From positions 37,616,536 to 37,680,535 of the forward strand of contig CM077823.1 in the NCBI GenBank assembly GCA_039720395.1: a DNA stretch of 64,000 nt, given 5' to 3'. Made by a program: the position numbers and the translations under genes. The stretch comes from Liquidambar formosana (lineage: Eukaryota > Streptophyta > Magnoliopsida > Saxifragales > Altingiaceae). Each line of letters opens with the position of its first letter. The stretch's first letter is position 1. This document shows, piece by piece, positions 25,234 to 37,360 of this stretch. The notes under the pieces are model-generated. The model was given only the letters and a program-made list of their open reading frames with translations. It searched no databases and was not told the DNA's origin.

Positions 25234-28200
25234 ATGAATTCCGATCAGCCACCTTCGGCGACCTCCTCTGGTCCTCAGTCACCTCTTCCTATCATCGACT
25301 CTCAGTCTATTCCAACCGACGACCTTCAATCGGGAAGCTCTGAGCAGGTATTTTATGCCTCCATCCCTCTCTTTATACTCACGTTCTTCTCTAAATATTG
25401 ATACCCATTTTGTTCTACGCATGTGTTATTCATTTGGTATAAAAAAAAAAAAAAAAAAATTTTGAGGGTTTGGTTGATCATCTCTTCCATATTACAGTGT
25501 TTTACTGAATATTTTCCATTAACTTTGACCGACGATCGTGAGCCCATTTGGTTGTCCAGATGAGAATTGAACAATATTCATGAAGTGCTGCTATTTTAAA
25601 TTTCCCCTCTCATTTGTAATGATTGACATCATTTTTTTGATATATATATATCAAAAAATGTTTCTATTTGTAGAAGAAATGTTTCTATTTGTATTAGTTC
25701 TTTGAATTTAATTGTTGTGAAAATTTCTTGAGACTATTTGATAATATATGTCTATCTATATATACATAGCCTCAGACTAATGTTAATTAGCTAATTTTCC
25801 AAAAACCACCTGGAGAAGAGTTTGAAGAAGGAATTAGGATACACCACTAATAATTGGACTAAATAATGTCCTTAACGGGTTTCAAGTGATAGAGGAATCA
25901 GGGGATTTTGACCTGGGTTGGCCTCCTTCCAACTCACAACTAGACCGGAAGAAGTCTTTAATTGAATTTATTCTCTTGACTAAGTACCAGAAGATCAAGA
26001 TAAGCCCATAATATTCATTACCACAATTATGAAGAATGTAGTTCATCCATGAATCGGCATGGCTTGAGGGGTATATTGAATGGTGAATTGATCATTTGAC
26101 TGGTGATTTAATTTCTTATTACAGATACCAGTCACAGTCTATCAATTCACAAGCTTGGGGGTTCTATATTTTATGAGTAGTGTAGAATTTGTAAAAGAAA
26201 GACTCTAGAGTTTTTTTATCTGTGGAATAAGGCCAAAGGGTTGTCCAAGTGGGCATGTCTAATAAGTTGGGAGGGTAAACTTATTTCCATGTGTATGAAG
26301 TTACAAACTTTTCTGAGATTTTTTGTGTGTGTGTGTGTGAGAACTGATAATGCTGATTTTGGTAACCTTTAAATTGACATTTGATGGGATTTTGAGTGCT
26401 CTATGCCTGTATGCTATTTGCTATAGTTATGTTGGATTTCTTTTCATTAGTTATAGGATCCGTTATGCATGTAGAAGCAAAAAAAGTGCCTCTTTATGTG
26501 CGTATTAATGATGTGGAGTTGTCAATTTCCTATGGTCTTCTTCCCTATGAGTCTATGACCAAGCAATTGGTTCCTTTCATAATCTGGAACATCAATTTTG
26601 ACTTATCAGGGAAATCCAGGAAAGTGTTATGCTGTAATATGAGTTTGTAATTGAACAAGCACCTGACCTATCTGAAAGAAAAAGAAAAAAAAAAGCATCT
26701 GGGTAGATTTTTTTTATCAGTTTTGGTTCGATCTACTGCTGTTTCCCTAAGTCGTCTCTAGTAAGGTGATCGACACTGAGCTACCCTTGACCATTGATAA
26801 AATGAAAATGGCTGTTATTCTTATTGCGGTTTTTTGCTCTTATATATATCCAATTATAGAGCATTAAATCAGTGGCACCAGTGTATGTTCAGCCAATTTC
26901 TGAAAAGGGGAATGCGTTGTCAGCTTATTCAACAACTTGGCATGCAAGTAGGAAAAGAATACTAATGATAGAAGAAAATTTCAGTTTTTCTTTAATTTGT
27001 TTTCCATTTGAAGATGTTCCACTTCATTCTGTTCTATCATATACTCGAATTTTTTTATTTTATTTTTAGTTCTTTTAATAATGAAGGTGCTTCACTGATG
27101 TTTTATATTTTCCCCTCTATTTGCTTAATGGCAGGAAGAAGATTACCAGGTTCAACCACTGGGACAAGCTGCAAATGTTGAAGGAGGTGATTTGGACACT
27201 AAAAATGAAATAGATGGTGGCACTAAAATGGAGGAAGAGGTTGACCATGAAGAGCACCAGCGCAAAGAAGCCCTTGTGCAGACTTCTCCTTCACGATCCT
27301 ACCTCACAAGGAAAAGATTTGACATTGACATTGGTGGAGACACTTATGCGGACGCTTGTGCCGATGCCTATGCAGATGCATGCGCAGATGCCTATGCGGA
27401 CGCATGTGCTGATGCCTATGCCGACGCCTGTGCAGATGCCTACGCAGACGCCTGCGCTGACGCCTATGCAGACGCCTGTTGTGATGCCTACGCTGATGCT
27501 TGTGCTGATGCCTATGCGGATGCCTGTGCTGACGCCTACACTGGGTCATACACTGAGTCAGACTTAGCAGATAGATACACAGATGTTGACACTGGGACTG
27601 ATGCAGATGCATGCTCAGATGCTGCTGCGGATGTTGAAGGCAGTGATTTGGACCTTGAAAATGAAGCGAAGAATTATGCTGAAGCAGAGGATGAGGTTAA
27701 CAATGAAGAGCAACAGGCCAGAGAAGCCCGTGTGCATACTTCTCCTTCTTCGCGATCCTATCTCAAGAAGAAGAGAGGTGTCCTTGACGTTGATGCAGAC
27801 TACACGGATGCCTGCACCAATGCCAATGCAGATGCATACGTAAATGTTGATGATGATGACATGGATTCCTGCTCAGACGCCACTGCAGATGTTGAAGGCA
27901 CTGATTTGGAACCTAAAAATGAAGTAGATGATGACTTTAAAGTAGAGGATGGGATTGACGATACAGAGAACCAGCACAAACAAGCCAATGCGCAGTCTTC
28001 CCCTTCTTTGCAATCCTATCTCAAGAAGAAGAGAGTTGATCCTGATGCTAATTCCTACGCCTACTCCAACGCCTATTCCTACGCAAGCCGCTACGCAAAA
28101 GCCCGTGGGTTCACTTTTGCAGATGCCTATGCTGAAGCCTACGCAGATGCCCGCACAAATGCTTGCAAAGATACCTACGCAGATGCCTATGCAAATGCCC

Positions 28201-28430
28201 GAGCAAATGCTCGCAAAGATGCCTACGCGGATGCCTATGCGAATGCTGTTCGTGCAAACTCCCGTGTAGACAATGGCGACCCGAACGCCTCCATAGATGA
28301 TAATGCAACCACTTGTGCAGATGCCACCGCAAGCGCAAGCCCTATTGCAGACACCGGCGCAACCAATACTGCTGCAGTTGACACTGTTGATGATGACACA
28401 GTTGAGGGCATCTCGTCGAAGCCCCATTAA
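25234..28430 (+). CDS. Unrecognised three-module protein with an Ala-Asp-Ala-Tyr/Cys repeat array
   Basis: Two exons, 25234-25347 and 27135-28430, join in phase (CAG|GTATTT to GGCAG|GAAGAA) to give 469 aa. The N-terminus (1-52) is Ser/Pro/Gln-rich. Three diverged modules start near residues 53, 205 and 291. Each opens with VEG(G/S/T)DL and an acidic stretch with an NE pair. Each continues to a (T/S)SPS..SYL motif followed by a basic triplet or quartet (TRKR, KKKR, KKKR), then an Ala-rich repeat tract. In module 1 that tract (residues 107-170) is eight 24-bp units encoding DAYADACA-type octapeptides, so nearly every second residue is Ala. No signal peptide or membrane segment is seen; the basic clusters could be nuclear signals. 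I do not recognise the family and assign no function. The consistent frame over 1.3 kb with many synonymous Ala codons argues for real coding. Confidence 0.72.
27339..27530 (+). repeat. Coding 24-bp tandem array, eight units
   Basis: Eight 24-bp units follow the codon pattern GAY GCN TAY GCN GAY GCN TGY GCN with slight decay. Unit 1 has Thr in place of the first Ala and unit 6 ends in Cys instead of Ala. Third positions vary freely while the encoded pattern holds. A partial ninth unit follows before the pattern breaks at 27543. Confidence 0.92.
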
Positions 28431-29635
28431 AACAGCTTCTGGCCAGAAGGGACTCCTGTTTTCAAAATATGTTAAAGATATAAGATAAGTTTAAGAGCTA
28501 CTCATGCCTAGTGACACAGACAATGGCAAATGGTAAGTAAGAAATTAATAATTGCAATGAATCCTTCGTATCTTGAACTCTATAAGAAGCATTGTGAAAT
28601 CTGGTTAGCTGGGTAATAAGATACCTTGCAATACTCTTTTGTTTTATGATTGTAAATTGTTTTAAAAAGACTGTTTTGGATACTCCTTGCTTCTTGCTAT
28701 TCCAATGGCAGCTATATGTGCGTTGGTTAGCTTTCTGCAAGAGTTCAGTTTGGAAGAAAATAAAGCTGTTGAACAGACTTTTTATGCCCCTAGGGGTTTT
28801 TTCACTTCACTTATTTGCCCAAGAAACATGGGGTGTGAGCTATTTATGAATATATATAATGTAGATGTCAGGACGGGAACATTTTTATATAAAATTGTTT
28901 ATAGTTCGTTTCTTTCACATCCAACAGTAAGAAAATTAGTTAATTACTGTCTCAAAATTAGTTTATTTGGAGACTGTTGGATAGGAGAGAAACAATGGAT
29001 ATAAGAATTTTGTATAAAAATGTTGTCTCAAGATCCTCAATTGGTTGGAACTTGGTGGTGCAAATGTGCGATGTACATCTCTCTCTCTCTCTTTCGGAAG
29101 AATAAGTGTAGATTTTGTAGTGTGTATATAGGGTAAGAGTCGGGGAATACAATTTTTACTCTCAATTTTTTAGACAAGCAAGTCAGATAGTGAGTAAAGC
29201 TTGTACATGCTAACGATTTAAAAAATAAAAAATAAAAATAAAAATAAAAATTACTATTGGGTCTTGTGAATCTAATGGTTTATGAATTGTGTCAAAAATT
29301 ATGCACGGAAGTTGTGTCATTGGATTTTGATTTCAATACTCTTAATTATTTTTGTTTCCTGAGCTGAGAGATCCATGAATCGGGATCTAATGTGTATAAG
29401 GAAAAAAGAACAAAAAGAAGAAAAAAAAGAAGGATTGAGATGGTTTCGAATTCCATTGAGTTTTCTTACAAAACACATTTTTTCAAAATATTTTATTTTT
29501 AATTTCTATTGAAAGCATGTTTTCAATTTTGCTTTTTCAACTAATCTATTTAAGATAATTTTTTTTTCTTATATATGAAATTGTGGTTTGTAAACACATA
29601 GTTATACATTTGCTTTTTTCTTATTATTTTCTATA

Positions 29636-29896
29636 CCCTCTGTTCCTATTTAATTGGTCTCATTTCCTTTTTGGGATGTTCCAAAATTATTGTCACATTC
29701 AAAAAGTCAACTTATTTGATTTCTTAAACTACCCTTGAAAGGGTACTTGATCTATCTTTTTTCAATGTTTTGTACAATCGAGGGTAAAATTGGAATATTA
29801 AAACAAAAGTGTTGATACGAAAGCATTTAATAAAATCTTTTGAAAAAACATGTTTTTTTTTTTTCAAAGGGGATAGTTAATTAGGAATGGAGGGAG
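29636..29896. mobile_element. Stowaway-like (Tc1/Mariner) MITE
   Basis: The left end CCCTCTGTTCCTATTTAATTGG and the right end TTAATTAGGAATGGAGGGAG are imperfect inverted repeats. They are flanked by TA (29634-29635 and 29897-29898), the target of this superfamily. The CTCCCTCC.TTCC terminus is characteristic. It is 261 bp and non-coding. Confidence 0.78.
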
Positions 29897-30239
29897 TAAA
29901 ATTATATGTATACAAATTTTGTAGCTTGTCTTTCACATCATACACTTCAAGTGAAAATGTGTTTGCGGAGAACTTCTTCATTAGGTTTGGGAAATGAGTT
30001 ATAAAACATCTTAATTTCGGGAAAAAAAAATGGTGAATCAATTGGTTTAGGTAAAGATTACCAAAAAAATAAAAATAAAAAATTAAAAATAAAAAAAAAA
30101 AACTGGGTTTAAACCTAGGTTTGTTGTTCAATGTTTTTTCAATGCAATTGAGATGTTTTTCAAAACGTGCTTTCACTTGACAGACTAGGCGAAATAGGGT
30201 TACAAGAGCCATTAAAAAAAGAAAAATGAAAAAAGAAAA

Positions 30240-30490
30240 TATCCCGTCTAAAAGCGCTATTAATAATTGCGCTTTTAAAAGCGCTAGTAGTAAAAGCGCT
30301 TTCAATAGATGTATATATTTTATAAAAGAAAACAGAAAAAGAAAGGAAAGGGCTTGCTTGTAAAATTGGAAGCATCCCTTCACGTCATCAGCCCCTCTCT
30401 CTCCGGCGATTAGGGTTCTCGCACGCCGGTCTCCGCCCTCTGCAGTCGCCGTCCTCCGCCGTCAACAGGAAACAAACGTTCCGAGCTCCG
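30240..30490 (+). repeat. Leader-like segment with an AGCGCT array, copy 1
   Basis: A cluster of AAAAGCGC/GCGCTTTT inverted pairs (30250-30302) is followed by a GC-richer CT-rich stretch. That stretch contains ATTAGGGTT.TCGCACGCCG, TCTCCGC and a CGTCAACAG splice-like end (near 30468). The same order recurs at 48050-48310. The AGGGTT box and CT-rich character resemble a plant 5' leader, but no downstream coding frame was found. Confidence 0.55.
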
Positions 30491-31089
30491 GTGAGAGTCT
30501 TCACTCTCTCTTCCTTCTCAATTTTACCTTCTCTTTTCTTCTCTTCAATCCTTTCTCTTCTATCTCCTCTTTCTTCTCTCTTCCCAAGAGCAATGAGACC
30601 TTTCATGATCGAAACCACTTTCTGAAACAATTTTCTGTATGCAAACAGAAGCTTCTAAAATCTACTGCTTAAAGCTCTTGGCTTTTGAGGACGTTGCCAA
30701 ATCCAAATTCTGCTCGGTACATCCGTAAACCAAGTTTTATTTATTAATATTTATTTTGATTTTGATTTTTTTTTAAAAAATTCTCTTGTTACTATGTGGA
30801 GCTGAAGTTTGATACTTTTTTTAGAACAATGTCTAACTTGACATTAAAAAAAAAAAAAGAAAGTGTATATTGGCTGAAGGCATCTTTTTATTTTTTGTTT
30901 ATTGCTTGGCTCTGTGTGCTTATTGATCTCGTATTATGCATCTCTTCAGTAGTGATTGCCACACAAATGTAAGAGCGCAGAGGGAATATTCGTGGAACCA
31001 TTATTCTGGATGTGCTTTTTCGAATCACTAAACATAGGCTAAGTTGAAATGTAACACGTGAGTAGCATTAGTCATTTAATTGATCAGAC

Positions 31090-31580
31090 TTCTAGGATGT
31101 GTCTTTCAAAAGTCTTAAACAGAGAGGAGTGGGATGTTGGTTTTATCTGAAATTTCTATGATTAGAAATCGGAAAGAGTTGTCATCTTTCGAAAAGATTT
31201 ATTCGGTTAAGGTGGGATAGGATTACTTTGAAAGGTAAAGAAAATGGGATCTTCTTGGTTAAGTCGTTTTTATGAAGGTTTATATATCAAGTAATATGGA
31301 TAATGATTTAAAGTGCCTTCCACAGTGGGCATTATTTACATGGGCATTGGTATGGAACCCAAGGTTAATTATTGATAAATTAGGTCGAAGGAATTTTGTG
31401 ATGCCTAATTGGTGTATTATGTGCAAAGAGTTAGCTAGCTGATCATCTTCTAATACATTGGAAGGTGGCTTTGGTGGGCCTCCACAGCTCTACAATTGGT
31501 TGAGACTCTCTGGGTTTCCATTTTTCTGATGAAGCTATTATTAGTTCTTACCAAAAAAAAAAAAAAAAAAAAAAAAAAAT
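31090..31580 (+). mobile_element. 3' end of a decayed LINE (non-LTR retrotransposon)
   Basis: Near 31323-31440 the frame reads QWALFTWALVWNPRLI then DKLGRRNFVMPNWCIMCKE, and after a frame change DHLLIHWKVAL. This is the reverse-transcriptase-associated zinc-binding region (zf-RVT type: aromatic-rich helix, W-C-x2-C, then D-H-L-L-x-H) at the 3' end of plant LINEs. It ends in a 27-base poly-A run at 31553-31579. Stops and frame changes show it is dead. Confidence 0.72.
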
Positions 31581-31903
31581 TGTCATTCATTGATGGTACT
31601 TGATTGTTCCCTTAAGTGAAACTTGTAGAAGTTTTTATCCAAATCTCCAAATTAATCAGGCTATGTACTGGCTGAATGTACTGGCTATAGCTTCCTCATT
31701 TCTCTCATTAGGGCGTCATGTTAAGACTGGGAAATGGAGGTCATGAGTTCGACAACGCTAACTCTAAAATAGTAGAATTGTATGATGTTCTTGTTATATC
31801 ATATGAAGCAATAAGCAACACACTGATTAGAAACACAACCATGATTACATTACCATAACTAAGTGATAGACCTTTAATAGATGCATAAGGTCAATCAAAT
31901 TAT
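31581..31903. other. Short interval between the LINE relic and the BURP pseudogene
   Basis: A SINE-like piece may lie at about 31700-31800, with the B-box-like GGTCATGAGTTCGAC near 31737. Otherwise this is AT-rich sequence and the 3' flank of the BURP pseudogene. Confidence 0.35.
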
Positions 31904-33001
31904 TTAGATGGTAGGAGAGACAACCCAAAGAAGATGATTTGCAGGGAAGAAATGGCACACCGGAGAGGATCCCGGTTTGACGCCGAGCAATCGAAACGAA
32001 ATGTGGTCAGGGTTCCAGCCAGATGTGTCCATATGGCAAACAGCAAAAGCTTCCACCTCATCTCCATTCTCACCACCCAGTGAAGTCTTGAAAACCTTGT
32101 TCCCACTCTCTTGGCTATGGCAATAGGAAACTGCATAAGGATAAGGCATGGGATGACATGCTACAATCTTTGGAGCAAATACCTCTTTGGGAACTTCCAA
32201 GATAGTGTAATTATATTGAAGGGTGGGTGATTTTCTGAGGTGGGTAGTGGTTAAAACTTCGAAATGAGTCTCCAAGCTGAAGATGCCACGAATTAAATCG
32301 AGCATGGATTCAAGGGAGGTAGCACAGAATTTGGTCTCTCCTTTGATGGGTTTAGCTTCACATTGTGTGAGTGTTTCTTTTATGGCTTTGGCTTGGGGAG
32401 AATCTTTGAGAGATTGAGAAGAGGTGGAGAAGGTTTGGGAGTTCTTTCAAAGTGAAAGGAATGGAATCAGCTTCCTCACTAGGGCAAGAAATGAGGTGAA
32501 GAAGAAGGTTCTACGCTGGGGAAGTAGATGGGCAATGTTTTTCCTGCATATAGATCCTTCAAGGTGAAGAACCCCATCTTTGAAGCCTCCATGTGATCCA
32601 TGTGGGTTGATGGTTGTGCATGCTTATGATTTTTATTCATCATTGCTTCGTTGTTGACGAAATGTTGTCCTCCCACCGAGAATTTTGTTGTCGTCAAGGT
32701 TTTTCGTCTTCAGATGTTGACTTTTTTGCCAGTTATGTTCAGATCTCTGCCTGACTCCATTGCCATGGCCACACTGCATTCAAATTGACTTGTATGAGAA
32801 TTCACATATCAGAAACTGCAAGCTTTTTTTTTTTATTTTTTATTTTGGGTTACATAAATTGCGAGGTATCATAAATCTCAAATGTACCTAGCCTAGGATG
32901 GAATGGCACAAAACACAACTATACTTTGTTTAGTAGCTAGAGATTACCATTAAGAGCAACAGAGAAAAGAAGAAGATCCATCTAGTGCAGCCAAGAGCCA
33001 T
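31904..33001 (-). pseudogene. BURP-domain gene, broken by frameshifts
   Basis: Exon 1 (33001-32948) still encodes a good signal peptide (MALGCTRWIFFFSLLLLM) and has a proper donor. Exon 2 (from 32773) is broken in at least three places: a frame change in the variable region (about 32650-32720), a one-base insertion creating TAG near 32483, and another frame change near 32405. The last 130 codons are open and keep all four Cys-His pairs (CHPMPYPYAVSYCH, AVCHMDTS, SPVCHFFPA) and the following Trp. It closely resembles the intact BURP genes at 39074 and 49855. Decay looks recent since the domain is otherwise well conserved. Alternative splicing around the breaks cannot be excluded. Confidence 0.85.
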
Positions 33002-34647
33002 TCTCCTTCCCATCCTCTCAACCTCTTTGGTAAGGGAAGGAGATTTCATGAAGATCAGGTATTATAAGCAGGGGAAAGACTCCCCTGCACCTTCTTATGA
33101 ACCCCTTTAGTTTTACTAGTATTACCTAGCTTCTTCATTTTTTTATTTTATTTTTATTTATTTATTTATTTTCTCTCTTTTGGCTAACAGGTAATGCAAC
33201 CCTTCAGTCTGATTAAATCTCTAGAACATAGGTAAGGCCATTGCCCATGGTAGCTTGTAAGTTAATGTTCAAGATGAACCCGTCTGGGTTGTATGAAGTC
33301 TTGCATTATAAGTAGTTCATAATGTCAACATTTTCCCTTCTAAGAGTGAAGTAATTACTTTCAAATGATGGGAGTGTATATTTGTCTTTGAATAGCATGA
33401 AGGTTGAACTTGCCCTGCCCATGAGATTGTTTAAGATAATATTGACTTCCATTTCCCCCATTGGTTTCCAAATAGTTTCCACAAATTTCATAAGTTGAAC
33501 TTTTAACTATACATTTACATGACTTTCACACTAACTATAAGGCGCTTTAGGAAAAATACCAAGGATATGTGTGAATGTGTTCCGTATGAATTGACTTATC
33601 CCATCGTCTTTTACATACAATTTTTATATATACAAATTCATCATCATAAACTGGGCCATCACCATTATGGCAGCTATATATCCTCTCAATTAGGTGAAAA
33701 TTTGAGATGGTGCAATTTTAAGAAATACCAAAAATTGACATAAAATGTCATTTGTGGTTACAGATTTAATTTTTCTAATACGTCCAATTATAGATGATTT
33801 ATTTGTAGCTCTAATGCAACACAAACTTTAATCGAGTCATTCAAATTTTCATGGGACATTCAAATAAGCCCTAGTTTAAATCTCGGATTATTAGAAGGGT
33901 AGTGGTATTCTTGCTTCACTTTGACCTTCCCACCCTCCACATTGGGAGTGCAAGGAAAAATAATAAATACAAACGGGAGACTCCTATAAAAAACAGCATT
34001 GTTAGATACATCAACACTCTGTTGTAACTCTTATGCTTCAAACCATGCTGGCAATTGGATAGTGTGGCGAGCTTATCGGAGGATGTTGTTCTCAGCGGAT
34101 AAGGTTGAAGGGGATGGAAATATATGCACTTTCTTATCTTAATTTTTAATAGCGAATTGTTTATTAAAAAAAAAATACATGAGCCTATTTTATTTGTTTT
34201 TGTGTTTTTTAATTTAATTGTCCGCCTCATTCTCATATAAGTTGGGCCGAAAGGCTAAAAAATTGCCTATAGCATTTTTTCCCCACAAAAAGTATTCCAA
34301 AGATTGTAAAACGAACGAGGCACAAAATTACTTCAAAAAGATTTAGCTTTTGACGCTTAGAGAATTTTCTGGATAAGTCCTCTATTCCATTTTTTTCTTG
34401 GATCCAAAGAACTATCCAACAAAGACTGACTAGAAACACCACAAATTGAGTGGTCACGGTCCACCATTGAAGCACATTATAATGTGGTCGTCCACAACAG
34501 GGTTACGGGCCTATTGGTCGTCTGTCCTTTGGGAAAGCCCTTTTGCTAAGCTTCTTAAAGAGTCCAATAATACAAGACACATAATGTGTTCCATTATTGA
34601 ATTTTTTTTTTTTTAATGAATTTAATAAACCAACTTTGATCAATTCC

Positions 34648-34772
34648 AAGCCACAGGATTAGTCTAGTGGTAAGAGAAGGTGGGATAAATATTAGGATTG
34701 GAATAAATGAGGAGTACAAATCCCTTCTATTCAAGCCCTAAGAACAAAAAAATAAAACAAAACAAAACAAAA
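34648..34772 (+). mobile_element. SINE with A-rich tail
   Basis: An A-box-like TAGTCTAGTGGTAAG (near 34660) and B-box-like GTACAAATCCC (near 34716) are followed by an A-rich tail of AAAACA repeats. Flanks AACTTTGATCAATTCC (34632-34647) and AACTTTATTCAACTCC (34773-34788) look like a diverged target duplication. This is the layout of a tRNA-derived plant SINE. Confidence 0.65.
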
Positions 34773-34958
34773 AACTTTATTCAACTCCCCCCACCCCCTT
34801 CCCCCCTTCTCTTTATTTCTCACTATATGAAATAATGGGATCTAAAGAAGACCAGGGAAGCATAAAAGGTATGGAGCATGTTGGTGTTGGTTTCAGCAAT
34901 AATTGAGTGAGCCCAGCCTATGCGCCAAAATCCAGCGTGCAACACATGGTTCCTTCTA

Positions 34959-35657
34959 GGGGTGTTCGTGGTTCGGTTTGGTTTGGTTTTAGGTTAGATT
35001 TTAAACCAAACCATTATACTTCGGTTTTTGTTTTCTCAAACCGAAACCAAACCATACTATAAAAAAAACCAAACCAAACCAAACCAAACCAAGCCATAAA
35101 ATTTCGGTTTGGTTTGGTTCAGTTTCGGTTTTATACTATCAAATAGCAATAAATAATTAAAAATAGAAAAATAACAAGCCAAACTCTAAATAAAAACATT
35201 CTTAATAAAATCATTACATTAGCAACTAAAAAAAACATTAAACATTGTATCAAAATGGAAAAGTATTGATTTATGTCAATCCAAGTTCAAATCTTCAATT
35301 TAATATGTGCTAATATGTCATACAATAATAATAACTAGTTTAATACATGCCAATCTAATAAAGAAAAAACATTAAGAAAATTTATAATCTATTACCTATT
35401 ATGCCCTTATTAGAATAGAAAATTTACAAACTAAGTTTAATATATAATATATAAAATTATATATATTTATATTATATTTTTTCGGTTTTTCGGTTTAGTT
35501 TGGCTTTTTAAACATGAAAATCAAAACCAAACCAATTTAATTCGATTTTCTAAAATTAGAACCAAAATCAAACCTAAGAACAAAAAAACCAAACCAAACC
35601 GACCGATTTGATTTGATTCGGTTTGATTTTCGATTTTAACCTAAACCATGAACACCT
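34959..35657. mobile_element. TA-flanked MITE rich in GGTTTGG motifs
   Basis: The left end GGGGTGTTCGTGGTTCGG and the right end, read in reverse as AAGGTGTTCATGGTTTAGG, form an imperfect inverted repeat with TA on both outer sides. Subterminal sequence is built of CAAAC/GTTTG repeats. It is about 700 bp with no coding capacity. Confidence 0.65.
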
Positions 35658-36208
35658 TAGTTACTTCCTTCACCTTTTATTTCCCCTGGTTTTGTGTGTT
35701 ACCACGCTAGGATAGCACAGACCCAAAGTGGGAAAAACTTTATATATCCTCTTTAAGACTCAAGGGCCAGAGTAATTATGGATGGCTTTAAACTTAAAAA
35801 GAGTGGTATCAAATTGGGAATCCAAATCATTGTTTGGATAAAGTCAGGCAAACCATGTGACGACTTTATTTTTTTCTTTTTCCTTCCACCCCGGACCCCT
35901 CTTTTTTTTCGGTGGCAAAAAGTGATGTTATTGTGTCGCTTCTCCATAATGATAGAAAATTATCCAAGAACAAATAATTGTGCTTTTAGATCTTCCATGG
36001 ATACATATTGAGTTGAAAAAAAAAAAAGAAAAAAAAAAGAAGATATATTGACGGTATCAAAAATATTGATATCGATTTATATATATGATGTATATTATTA
36101 GTTAATTTACATATATGATAGATATTATGAGTTAAGTATGTAAAGTTTGTGTGAAACATTAAAAAATAATAAATTATAGACTAATAATAAATTTAAAATC
36201 AAAATATT

Positions 36209-36243
<35 letters not shown>

Positions 36244-36247
<4 letters not shown>

Positions 36248-36480
36248 GAAGTGTTTCATCCGTAAACTTACATTTCTTTTAATAAATAAAACTTTAATTT
36301 CGAGTACTTTATGGATGGCATAGCTCCTAATCTCTGATGAATTTGAAATTTGGTATACATGACGTGCATGATAAGAATATGTAATCTAATGGTTAGATTA
36401 GTGAAATGTGATTTTTATAAAAAGATATTAATAGGTGTAAGTGTAAAAAGTTTTATATTAGGTGTCAACCGAACCCTCCC
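36244..36480. mobile_element. Small element embedded in TA microsatellites (Micron-like)
   Basis: A unique block starting GGGGAAGTGTTTCATCC and ending CCGAACCCTCCC lies between two TA runs (36211-36243 and 36481-36499). The ends are loosely inverted (GGGGAAGTG versus GGGAGGGTT). No reading frame is present. Confidence 0.45.
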
Positions 36481-37290
36481 ATATATATATATATATATGA
36501 GATTAGTACGTATTATGTAATGTACAATGTTTGTCACATGTATATATATATATATACAAATTTATACACTAATTATCTATTTAAACACAAAATCCTACCC
36601 TGAATGTGTAAGGACATGCATATATAGTAATACAGGATATAGGCACAGAGAGTGTTATGTATATATAAAATTTTTGAACTTTATGTTGAGGATCTTCGGA
36701 TAAGAAGAAACTTCTTGAAGTAAAGTAATTGTAGCACCCAAAAAAAAAAAAAAAAGAAAAAAGAAAAAAAGGAAAAAAAAAAGAGGTAAGTTATGTTGTA
36801 ATGAAAAATTGTAAGTCTGGCATCTGGCAAATGCTTTTTTTTTTTTTTTTTTTTCAAAAAAATGGTGACCAGCCTATTAATTAGGGTTTAATGAGTCAAT
36901 TACATTGCTTTAAATCGCCCTGTAGTGGAGTTGATTTTAACCTAGATAATGTTTACCAAAAAAAAAAAACTAGATAATTAACCACCTGTCATTTTATTGT
37001 AGATTTTTGTAGGTATGACCCTAGCTTGTTGGATCATTTATCCAATAGTAAGGTGGATCCCAAAATAGAGAGAGCTCTTCACTACCCTTGGTGGTGTCAT
37101 CATTTAGAAAAAATGTCATTTGTATCAACTTTCTACACTAATTCGACAGGAATGGTGCTAATGGTGGTTTCTTTTTTTTTTTTTTTTTTATAACGAATTA
37201 ATGTGTCACATCCAGAAACACGTGAATTGGTGCATGTAACGCTACTTGTCCAATGAAACCATTAGAGTTTCAAATTTTTGATCGGTCTAT

Positions 37291-37300
37291 CTATAAATAA
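37291..37300 (+). promoter_or_regulatory. TATA box of the first DUF2775-type gene
   Basis: CTATAAATAA lies 61-70 bases upstream of the ATG at 37361. The same CTATAAAT core occurs at a similar distance before the other three family members, supporting a real core promoter. Confidence 0.75.
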
Positions 37301-37360
37301 TGAGCAAGGAAAGATCCTCCACACCACACAAATTAGAAAGTAGTAGGAGCTAACAAAGAA

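Larger units (their letters stand above)
28431..31089. other. Intergenic region with a Stowaway MITE and a leader-like repeat
   Basis: It holds the 3' region of the repeat-protein gene, a Stowaway-like MITE (29636-29896) and a leader-like segment (30240-30490) with a related copy at 48050-48310. No coding gene is supported. Confidence 0.5.
33002..37290. other. Intergenic region between the BURP pseudogene and the first DUF2775-type gene
   Basis: It contains a SINE (34648-34772), a TA-flanked MITE (34959-35657), a TA-embedded element (36244-36480), and many A/T runs. Reading frames on either strand were not recognised and show no conserved motif. Confidence 0.5.

Noticed and set aside
26396..26650. 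84-aa plus-strand frame in the intron of the repeat-protein gene
   Set aside because: It has a plausible hydrophobic start but no family resemblance, no splice support and lies wholly within an intron with good GT-AG ends.
27214..27567. Second plus-strand frame rich in Met, Pro and Gln over the tandem array
   Set aside because: It is a frame-shifted shadow of the DAYADACA array and breaks once the array ends.
27873..28427. Long antisense reading frame (184 aa) opposite the repeat-protein gene
   Set aside because: It is Cys/Gly/Ile-rich because it is the complement of the Ala/Asp/Tyr repeat. The periodic codon pattern of the plus-strand gene leaves several other frames open. No motif or splice context supports it.
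29877..30383. 168-aa minus-strand frame rich in Phe and Leu
   Set aside because: It is produced by A-rich plus-strand sequence with AAAAAG runs and overlaps a MITE end and the AGCGCT array.
34233..34475. 80-aa minus-strand frame with hydrophobic stretches
   Set aside because: It has no family resemblance and no supporting splice signals, and the surrounding sequence is AT-rich.
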